From Paraphysoderma sedebokerense (Eukaryota > Blastocladiomycota > Physodermatomycetes > Physodermatales > Physodermataceae), in assembly GCA_025602915.1 (NCBI GenBank), contig JAHLJZ010000001.1:806001-870000 (forward strand): a stretch of 64,000 nt of DNA. The letters run 5' to 3'. A model generated the notes under the pieces. That model saw only the letters and a list, made by a program, of their open reading frames with translations. It had not been told where the DNA came from and made no database searches. Shown here piece after piece: positions 39,346 through 48,051 of the stretch. The first letter of the stretch is position 1, and each line of letters begins with the position of its first letter. A program made the translations under genes and the position numbers.

Positions 39346-41264
39346 CTACCTTGAATCGGTCCTTTTATTAGTGAAGACATCAAGCATGAAAGTTAATGTC
39401 TGCGAAACCTTATCACTATCCTCTGTCAAAGCACAACAGAGAACAAGAAGGCGATATGCCTTACCGTAGCAGCGTTCAATGTCTTCATTCCCATCCGATG
39501 TCTATTTCCAATCAGTCCACCTCCTGGTCGTATTTCTTTCTCAGCAGGTCGATTCGACGACCATGAGTATAATTCTCGGTCTTCCTCTTTTTCATCCTCA
39601 GAGCCAGAATCAGACATAACAATCGTTCCGCTTTGTTCAGTCCTAGCTGACATCGCAAACGGATTAACTCTCGTGTGCTTCACATTTCGAGCTTGGTGGC
39701 CATTGCGGACTATTGTATAGGAATTGCTATCTTGGGTGAATACTCTGTTGTTAATTGAGGCAACGAATGTCAGACAATTTGAAAATAGGAACGGAATAGA
39801 TAATCGAATGTTAACATACTCATCTTCTGGGTTCCCATCACAATCATTCAATTTTCGCTTCCTCTGTTCTTTCAAGTCGTTCAGCTCATTTATCCTTTGA
39901 CTCTCGGCATTCAATTCATGTAGTCTGGTCGCCAGTTCGTCCCTTTCCGCCGCAAGCTTTGCATTTTCGGACTCCAATTGCGCTTTCTAAGTCATGTCGA
40001 TTTGGACAGAGGAACAGAGGAAAGTTGAAAAGGAATTAAATTCGTTAATATCAATTAGAATGTCCGTCAAATTGACAGAAAGGAGGAGGATTTATGCTAG
40101 GCAACAGCATAAAACTATATGTCGTTTTACTTGGGATATAAATTGATATACCTTCTTTGCAGTCTTCGCCAGTAGCTCATTTTCTCTCTGTTTCAGTTTG
40201 GCCTTTTCTTTATTGAGCTCCGCGACATTCTTTTCCAAAGCTTCAACTTTTGCCATCAACACTCGAATTTCTTTGTCCTTTTTGTACCTACCGTATCAGA
40301 TCATTCGGAACAAAGCCAAACCACAGTAATGAGTTAAGATTCCTTGCAGCGATTTAAACGGAACAAAATCATACCCGATTTCTCCCTTTTCCCTCTCCAC
40401 TTTTTGAATATCGTCCAGGTACATGTCAATCCTAATTTGCCTTTTCTTCAACTCTGTTGCTTGATTTTTAATTGTTCTATTTAACATATCGATTTGGGAG
40501 GTACACGCCGCCATTTCCTGCTGTTTTTTGTTGAGGACTTCCTTCATCACTGCGAGCTGGTCATGCAGCTGTCCAAGTTCGATTTGGGCGTATCGATGGA
40601 GAGTTGCCTAAGAGGGATATACAATAAGTAACCACATCAGACCATATCACCATGGATGACTTGTAATGATTGGCAATCGAGACAAATAAAATTGAAAGAA
40701 CTTGAACATACCATATCTTGATTTTCACTCTTAACAACCACAACCCCGCCATTCTCATCATTCTCACAATTCCCATTCAGTCTGGCCGCACTATTTCCAG
40801 AACAAAACAACGAAACAAGATGTTTCTGGTTTGCAGACTTTCGACAAGAGGGACCTTCAAACCAAGAGTAAAAAGTTAGAAAGTTGCTACATGAAACTGA
40901 GGATAGTGGAGACTGATAAGATACATGTTTTGTTTCCTCGAGTGAGCCATCCTAGGATACAACTGAAACAGTCAAAAGTTAATTTATGCAACTCGAATTA
41001 GATCTACCTCAGCATCTTGCCACGAAGATACCAGATCATCTCAAAAAAGGGTTTCCTGAATTAGAGTTTGAAATAACCGTACCCAGTATGCTGTAATAAA
41101 TTAATAATGTCGTGCAATAATAATACGTTAGAAAACAGCCGTACTCATGACTGATACAAAACACAACGACTCACAAAGATATGCCCACATTTTAATGCCG
41201 CTGGACGGTTTTCATCACTGGGAAAGACGAATGCATTCTCATAACAGACTACACAGTCCGTCAT
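39346..41264 (-). CDS. RING-H2 and coiled-coil E3 ligase, TRAIP-like
   Basis: Exons are 41175-41264, 41083-41090, 40925-40962, 40712-40854, 40375-40607, 40152-40287, 39820-39986, 39465-39744 and 39346-39420, giving 389 aa with all phases consistent. The protein opens with a RING-H2: Cys4, Cys7, Cys26, His28, His31, Cys34, Cys46 and Cys49 (core CGHIFHTGCILGWL, then CPSC). An 8-nt micro-exon supplies His31. Long coiled coils rich in Lys, Glu and Leu follow from about residue 100 to 270, then an acidic Ser-rich stretch and GGGLIGNRHRMGMKTLNAAT. Order and RING type match TRAIP, an E3 ligase that unloads replisomes; I see no clear PIP box at the C-terminus. RING and coiled coil are seen directly; the TRAIP link is inference. 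Confidence 0.8.
41083..41090 (-). other. 8-nt micro-exon of the RING-H2 gene
   Basis: On the minus strand the exon reads CATACTGG between an acceptor ending TTACAG and a donor GTACGG. It encodes His31, Thr32 and part of Gly33 and keeps the frame. Flanking introns are 84 and 120 bp. Confidence 0.75.
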
Positions 41265-41571
41265 ACGGACTATTTAGCAAACGAAAAGAGTAATCTGCAG
41301 TACGTGAGCAGCGACTTAGATGCGTATGGTTGTGACAAGTAACTATTGCGAATAACAGAAATTGGAGGATGTGTGCGAAAACTTTTGTAAAGTTGGCGCG
41401 TTCAGACTCTGGGCGCATTAAAGCATTTAAGGTAACTCTGGAGGATATTTGATTTCGCAAAACATGAGTAAATTGACAATACGCTACTTAATGTGTTTAA
41501 TCGGGAATCCAAGATCAGATAGAATAAAAGCTAATTTTATTGAATAAAGTTATAATCACAACATGGCAGAT
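41265..41571. other. intergenic, 307 bp
   Basis: This lies between the RING-H2 start and the LDAH stop, both minus strand. It must hold the RING gene promoter; nothing else is recognised. Confidence 0.4.
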
Positions 41572-43202
41572 TTACAAATTGAATGAATCACTAATAATCC
41601 AAGAAGCAACTTTTTGCCCCATTGGTTCTCCGTGTCCAAGAACGAATGCATGAGGGAAAGAATCTTGACAAAGATGAATGTCGGCTGTATAAGGATCAAG
41701 ATTCGACGGTAAGATTAAAGTAACAAAGAAATATCGTCGCAGTGAAACTAACCTTTCGGCCACCGCTTTTTAGTCATTTCGTAATGCGATAGAGGCACCC
41801 ATTTGTCGGTTGTGCCGTAATAGAAGATTAGTTTGGAAATGTATTTATCGATCACATCGGCGTCCAATTTTTTGATTTCGTCCATCTCGTAATTAGCCAT
41901 GTAGAGGCAGTTTACTACAGTCTTTGGAGTAGATAGTCGTTAAAGAATAGAAGGTTAAGGCAGAGTAAGTATCAGAATTGAAGAAACATAAAAAGGATAT
42001 TGTAAAAGTCTGGATGTGGTGATTACAGTTTGTGCATCGGTTTGGGACGAGAGAACTTTGACCAGGAAGTGAAGTAGTTTCGGATTTAAACGATTCAAAC
42101 CAGTGGCGGCAACAGAAGCCAGTTGCCTTGGAACCGATCGGGTCAAGTGCTACATTTCACTGAGTCAGAATGGATCTTTCCAGAGAGAAGGGAAGAAAAG
42201 GGAAGAGCAACCGATATCCAAACTCCATTGGGTGTATTCTTGATTTCCATTAATGTCGGGAAAAGTAGCATCACTTTTCCAATTCTATCTTGGTATTGCT
42301 CCCCCCGGAGCTTCAATAACTGCACACAAATATATGCCCCTACAGAATGACCGGCAAGGTAAATCTGAGCAGAAGGATATCGGGCAGCAAAGAAGTCCAA
42401 GAGGTGCATCTTATGTCGAATTTGATCTTGCAGATTATACAGATTATCTGTGTTGTGTTCACCCAACGAATGACCGAGATGTTCCACACCAAAGATGCTA
42501 ATCTGTGAACCCAATTCAGTATGAACTGTAAGGGCGAACTCGAAGTCAATCCCAACGATCGTGATAAACAAAGGTTTAGATGAGGGCTTGGGCTGTACCT
42601 GTTTGAAGGAAATCAACATAAAAATGGCTAACGCCCGGGTTTCCTGGAACCATCAACAATATTTTTTCCACTCTATGAGGATCGATGTCATTGTTCTGTT
42701 CATCTTTTGCATGCCAAGCTAGAATTTCGGTTCGGACGCCATCAACGTTTAAATACTCCACATTTGGAATAAAAACTTCTTCTTCTTCAAGAACTATACC
42801 GCTATCATGTATACTTGATCCAACTATTCTTGCTGCGAACAATGTTGCCGATTCGAGATATGAATGAACAAAGGAAGGTAACGGAAGTCGGTGAAAAATG
42901 GTTGACCCTTGTTCCCTGAAAGCAGAAAAATAAGCCGGATTGATTTTATTCGATAGAGATTCGATGGAAGTGTTTAAGTTTAATGACGAAATAACAGATC
43001 TAGATGGGACGAATGGACGAAGAATTGATAACACTGGGAAGGAATTTAAAATTGAACCCAGGTTTGGAAAATCGGGACGATGAAGTTCGGACTGAACGAT
43101 GAATTTGGCATAGTCTAAATTAGTCTTGATTTTCGTTTTGACAGAGTGTGGCATCAAAAATGATGCAACGGATGTTGTCAGACGAAATATTCTGCGGAAC
43201 AT
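41572..43202 (-). CDS. LDAH: lipid-droplet-associated hydrolase (LDAH family)
   Basis: LDAH proteins are alpha/beta hydrolases on lipid droplets, proposed to act on sterol esters. Exons are 42599-43202, 42212-42525, 42027-42149, 41753-41921 and 41572-41684, giving 440 aa. The oxyanion-side motif LMVPGNPGVSHFYVDFLQ, the conserved GVEHLGHS, the nucleophile elbow LAGHSVGAYI and the following LLFPTLMEIKNTPNG are typical. The catalytic Asp region (FYYGTTDKWVPLSHY) and His (FPHAFVLGHGEPM) are present. The N-terminal 170 residues are longer than in animals and have no domain I recognise. The acceptor at 42526 was chosen over one 16 bases earlier because it keeps the frame through VHTELGSQ. Confidence 0.87.
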
Positions 43203-43803
43203 CCCTGTTGCCGAAATAGTAAGGGAAGTATGGAGTTCATTGACTTAACTGATCAACACGAAGAAAACGGATTTATTCGCCGCCAACTGCAGACAGGATT
43301 GCCATTATTTTTAGGTTGACAGACAAACTATATTTTAATATAACTCCACTACAATCTCCACTGTCAAAATCAAGGCTGCTGCCTCAAAGATATAATGAAG
43401 TATGCATGCAAGACTTCTCAGCTGTTGTGTTCAATCTTCCGAACTCCGATCAGCTTGCAGGATGACTGTTCCAATGGATAACGGCCGCTCAATATCAAGT
43501 GATTTAAGCTGCTGTTTACATGGAGCTAATTATACCTGAGACTATGCGTTTCGGTTAAATATTAAAATCTCCAGCCTTTTGCATCTCCTGAATATTGTTG
43601 ATGATAACCATATTATGCGGTTATGTCCGGTAAATTGCATTCCCGAAAATCCTCTGACTTCGAGCGCAACTCCCTTATTATTCCTGAAGCGCGACGAAAG
43701 GGACGAACAATTGGAAAAGAACTCTTGAAACGACAATCGGCCACGTACAGAATTTCGAACGGCAGAACGAGATTTGTACAGATTTACTCCTTAACTCTTA
43801 ACC
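43203..43803. other. divergent intergenic region, 601 bp
   Basis: This separates LDAH (-) from the first eight-cysteine secreted gene (+). A frame opening at 43623 overlaps the secreted gene in another phase and is not supported. Confidence 0.4.
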
Positions 43804-44303
43804 ATGCTCAGATTGAAATTCTTAATCATTTTCATTACTATTGCCATCCTTGCATTAGGTGTGTCCGAGTCAGAAAGGTGCGTGCGCGCTTGTACTTCAA
43901 AATCTTTAAATTATCCCAGGACGCAATACTAAATTTGTTCATGTTGCCAATAGCGCTCCCGAACCAAAAAAAAAGAGAATTAGAATTACTGTGAAGAAAA
44001 GCAAAAGCAAAGGTCATACACAGCATGGTAGTACCTGCATACCACCTGAACAACAGGAAGTAGTTGAAGCGGGCACTCTTTGCGCTCAAATCTCTCCAAA
44101 GTGTAGCGGTGCCAATGCCATCGCACGATGCAAAAACTGTATGTTATTTGCCGTCGTTTCTTCGTGAATTATAAGTATGCATGCTAACAAAATATACGGA
44201 TTCAGTCAAATGGGAAATCGAATCATGTAGCGGATCGGATGTGTGTTCTACCGGAATTTGGGGGAATGCTAGATGTATGCAAAGAGATGATGTAGAATGT
44301 TAA
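43804..44303 (+). CDS. small secreted eight-cysteine protein, copy 1
   Basis: Exons are 43804-43877, 43954-44138 and 44206-44303, giving 118 aa. Residues 1-21 or so form a signal peptide (MLRLKFLIIFITIAILALG). A Lys-rich stretch (EPKKKRIRITVKKSKSK) follows, then eight cysteines over the last 75 residues in the contexts TCIPPEQQ, LCAQ, KCSG, RCKN, SCSG, VCST, RCMQ and the terminal EC. Its neighbour at 44881-45360 has the same exon layout, intron phases (2 and 1) and cysteine pattern, so the two are tandem duplicates. I do not recognise the family. Size, secretion signal and cysteine content fit a secreted effector, adhesin or antimicrobial protein, but function is not shown by the sequence. 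Confidence 0.8.
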
Positions 44304-44379
44304 TAATTTTATTGATAAGAAACCTGGGGAAATATTAGACGTGTGCAAAGAAGTGATGCAGAATGTTAATTATTTTATT
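44256..44379 (+). repeat. 58-bp direct duplication of the terminal exon end
   Basis: Bases 44256-44313 (end of copy 1 and its stop) recur at 44322-44379 with an offset of 66 bp and about 81% identity, mostly transitions. The second unit still reads WGNIRRVQRSDAEC and a stop in the matching frame, with one cysteine changed to arginine. It is outside the coding region and looks like a decayed duplicate of the last exon. Confidence 0.75.
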
Positions 44380-44880
44380 TATGAATTAGATAATATATAT
44401 GACAATTGTTCATTATGATTGGTAGAAATAATGTTGATAGATGATGCGAGCCACACTCATTGTAATTTGACTAGCAATAAATCGATAAAAAGGAATAATG
44501 CTAAAAGGCGATATGCTGCATGACCCAACAAACTATTTCAGGGGAACTTACTGGGACTTCCTAGATCCGATCAAATCATATTCATAGTTCACGGATGCAT
44601 TCCTCACCACATTATTGTTAATCCCGGTTAATTGTTGACACTACGCTTCCTGTGCACGCATCTCTTGCACCCCTGTAGCTTTAAATGCACTCACTCCGAA
44701 TTCGATTTGAAGCAACCAAGAAGGCTTCTCGGCTGAATTAATTTTATCGCGCGTCGTAGGGATTTTGAAACGATCGAACCGGGACAGAGCTGATCAGTCG
44801 GTGCGATTATGTTGAATATTTATATTCATGGATTTCCAAGTCAAACCATCGCAGTTACATCCAATTCTCACATTCTGAAT
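44380..44880. other. intergenic between the tandem copies, 501 bp
   Basis: No gene is seen. An in-frame ATG at 44809 would add 24 residues to copy 2 and hide its signal peptide, so the start at 44881 is preferred. Confidence 0.4.
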
Positions 44881-45360
44881 ATGTTTGGTCCCAAATCTTT
44901 CATCTTCTTTGTTGCTATCGCCATCCTTGCTTTATGTGTTGCTGATTCAAAAAGGTCCGTAGTGGATTTTTTTAACAAGATCAAGCACACTATTAAACTT
45001 TATTTGCGTTTCCCTTTTCACCGCATAGCTCTCCTGAACCGCGGAGATCAAAATCTAGGAACAGAATGGTCAAAGGCGCTGATAATAAGTGCATTGCTCC
45101 TGAAGAACAACCGGTCGTTGAACCGGGTAGTTCTTGTATGCCACTGCCTGCGTATATAAAATGTAGCGGCGGCAACAGCGTTGCCCGCTGTAAGAACTGT
45201 AAGTCAAATTTCACACTGTGGGACTGGATAGCATGATTGCTGACGCATGTTTATAACAGTTAAATGGGAAATAGAGCGCTGCGGCGAATCAAATGTATGT
45301 TACGATAAAATGGGTCGTCTGCCCGAGTGCATGCCAAGAAACGACATGAAGTGTTTTTGA
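44881..45360 (+). CDS. small secreted eight-cysteine protein, copy 2
   Basis: Exons are 44881-44954, 45029-45198 and 45260-45360, giving 114 aa. The signal peptide (MFGPKSFIFFVAIAILALC) shares the AIAILAL core with copy 1, and exon 1 is the same length (74 nt). A short basic stretch (PEPRRSKSRNR) is followed by eight cysteines: KCIAPEEQ, SCMPL, KCSGG, RCKN, RCGES, VCYD, ECMPR and the near-terminal KCF. All eight align with copy 1, and KWEIE is identical in both. The spacer between the first two cysteines also aligns, while most other positions differ, so the duplication is old or the pair evolves quickly. The function is unknown; see copy 1. Confidence 0.8.
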
Positions 45361-46299
45361 ATACGGAATACATTCATGTAGTGATGTTTTTTTTTCTAGA
45401 TTTTTAATTATTAGTTTGAAATAAATTGCGGTTATCGATTAATTAAACCGATTTCATTATCTAATTGTCCCCTGGAAACATTCTAGTTGGTGAATCAAAG
45501 TGATAATCTAGCATTCTCATTACCAGACATCCTTCTTTTTGTAACTGCTATGCCACGCTCACACCTACGTTATTGATGCGTCTTCATAATCACCCAACGA
45601 TTGCAAAGGAAAGAGATCGTACGTGAAAGGTTCATCCTTTACTGAGTGACATTTATCAACTGCGTATGAAAAGCTTCACACTCTGGCGAGACTTGCAATC
45701 TAGCCCAAAAAAATTAGCAATCAAGATTACGGACACGCGGATGAAATTATCTTGAATCAAGGCGAAGATTTGGAAAATATAGAATACACCGAAATATGTG
45801 ATCCGTCGACCTTCTGACACTTCCTAGCCCGAGAATTGCCTCTAAGTGCTTGACCAAAATGGTTATGGGAAGATTTATTCTACGTTTATAAAGGATAAAG
45901 TCTCGTAACCTTTGATTTTCATTCATCAAGAAAAAAAAATATTAGGGATAGTCAACCCCGTGATCAATAAATTACGCTTTTGAAAATCCTCGGGCAAGTT
46001 TTTATCTCGCCTTAGTTATCTTAAGGTAGCCATTATGGATAAAATAGAAAAGAATCAATAACTCATTGCTAACACTTACGACAGCTGAAATGACCAAAAG
46101 TCAATCTCATTTATTGTCTTAATCCTAACAAGAAATATATTGGTTTCTGTTCTTCCAATGTGGGTGGTCGTGCCAAGTTGCGAGTTGGCTTCAGCCACAA
46201 TGGGACTCCGCTCACGGGATCGCCTGTTCCGATTCCCTCCGACTCATTACTTCGCAGATATATATACGCACTCAAAGGATTAAATCTGTGTTAAGTCAA
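45361..46299. other. intergenic, 939 bp
   Basis: AT-rich sequence without a recognisable gene or a third copy of the secreted family. A TATATATA at 46259-46266 lies 34 bases before the next ATG. Confidence 0.4.
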
Positions 46300-47492
46300 A
46301 TGACATTCGTCAAGTCTCTGCTCAATATATACGAAACCTTCCACTCAAACACCCATATCCGTCCGCGAAGGAAACGAACTATCCGCTTCCCTTCCACTCG
46401 GTCCTCTCTTTCCTCGACAACAGCAGTCCCAGCCTATCGAAATAAGCGAAGGAATTCATTCTCCGATTCCAGCTCGGCTAGCGGAAGTAGCGATGACGAA
46501 GATGAAAGTAATTGGTATGTCGGTGGAGAAAATGGGGAAGGTGTGAAAAAATTCTACGTTTTGCGACCGAGGTTTGTATCTGAGCTCCCCTGTTACTCAA
46601 TCTATTACCATTGCTTCTCCATTGAGGGGAAATCGAACGCAAAGATCGACTTAGCCTTTTTGATTGACGGTACTCTGAAGAGAAGTAATTAGCAGAAAGT
46701 ATGTATGATTAACAAACTGAATTGTTCCTTCTACCTCACAGGCAATACGGCATACCAAAGGATATATCCCAAAACCCACCCACTTCGGCGGAGGTAGTTC
46801 AGCCAGCGCTCTCTCCGACGTCGCCAACAAACTCGTTTTTTTCTTTCCTCCCATTCCCTTCATCGTCCTCTTCCGCTGTTCCGCCGCCCCCAACTACCCA
46901 GAGTCAAGTCGTACCACCGCAACCTCCGACTTCATCGTCAATTATAGCATCTGTTTCACCGACAACGGACGTCCTTACAAATATTCTATCCACCTCGGCC
47001 CCGAATTCAGTCTCGGCGATTCCGATTCCCTGTCGTTCTCCGTCCCCCATATCGTATTCATCATCTTTATCATCGTCTATATCATCGCTGTCAAATTCTC
47101 ATACATTTCCGTCACATGCGCCAAACCGGCAGCCATCCATTGATACCATTCAAAATCCATTTCAAGCGATGCTTCTAAACTCCGACGACATTTCCGAAGG
47201 GGTAGATTCACAGACGGATCGTGAATCCACAGTCTCGCAAACATTAGCCACAACGAAACCTTTTTCAACATCTTTACCGACTCATCTGGAACCGATTTTG
47301 TATGATGACATTTACAGCCATACAACAATAACTTCGTCCTCGCTTTCTTCGTGTGAAGTGGCAGAAATGTCTTCAAATTACGATGATGTAGACGGAAATG
47401 AACCGTACGGTGCTGTGAAGGCTCATTCAGAAAATGAAGAATACGATCCCTACAATTGTTTTGATCCTTACGATTTGGATTGGGATTATTGA
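46300..47492 (+). CDS. Ser/Pro-rich protein of unknown function
   Basis: Exons are 46300-46571 and 46742-47492, giving 340 aa; the splice is supported by phase and by clear GT-AG sites. The N-terminal part is basic (RPRRKRTIRF), then comes an acidic Ser cluster (SDDEDESNWYVGG). The middle is Ser/Pro-rich and probably disordered. The C-terminus is acidic and Tyr/Asp-rich (NEEYDPYNCFDPYDLDWDY). No domain, signal peptide or membrane segment is seen. Biased composition over 300 residues without stops supports a real gene, but I cannot assign it to a family. Confidence 0.65.
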
Positions 47493-47918
47493 AAAGAATA
47501 TAAAGCTTGAGCAGGGGAATTGGTGGGTCGTGAAAACTGATAAAAAGAGTAGGATAAACGAAATGTCTAGTTGAGCCCCATTTATTTTTAAGTTTCCTGC
47601 CGCGGTCGGATAATTGATTCACTTGTACAGACATCTTGTATAAAAATGGCGTGCACTGTAAATAACAAATAGTGTAATATATATTGAGTTCGCTTCGCGC
47701 GTTTCACCAGATTCTGGATTGCAAGTTGCAAAAGAACGACCTCTCGTCAGAAAATATCTTTTATTTGAATCACTTTCATCGGGTCCAAAATAAAGAGTGG
47801 CAAAGCCAGAAATAAAAAAGTCTGAAAGGAAGAAAAAAGGTGACAAACAATCTAAATTGTTGTTTTATCACTTAAAGTTATTATAGAACGAAATCAAATT
47901 CAATATATTAAACTCTGC
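47493..47918. other. intergenic, convergent, 426 bp
   Basis: This lies between the Ser/Pro-rich gene (+) and the alternative last exon of the carnitine acetyltransferase (-). No gene is seen. Confidence 0.4.
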
Positions 47919-48051
47919 TTAGCCCTGCGTTGTTTGAGTATACCCCAGCTCTTTTATCACATGCTCCATTATGAAATTATTCCGGTTGTCTGAAATCGGG
48001 GTGTGAGTCGCAGAAGTAACAGGGGTAGCAGGCGTTGGACTGAACATATCT
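47919..48051 (-). other. alternative last exon masking the PTS1
   Basis: If intron 48052-48386 is removed, codon TT|A keeps Leu and the frame runs on for 43 more residues (DMFSPTPATPVTSATHTP...) to a stop at 47919-47921. The acceptor reads AATAACAG. Splicing from the second donor (48381) uses the same acceptor but only joins 3' UTR after the AKL stop. Confidence 0.55.

Noticed and set aside
43623-43994. 123-codon plus-strand frame
   Set aside because: It overlaps the first secreted gene in another phase and runs through its intron; the spliced secreted model is supported by the paralogue.
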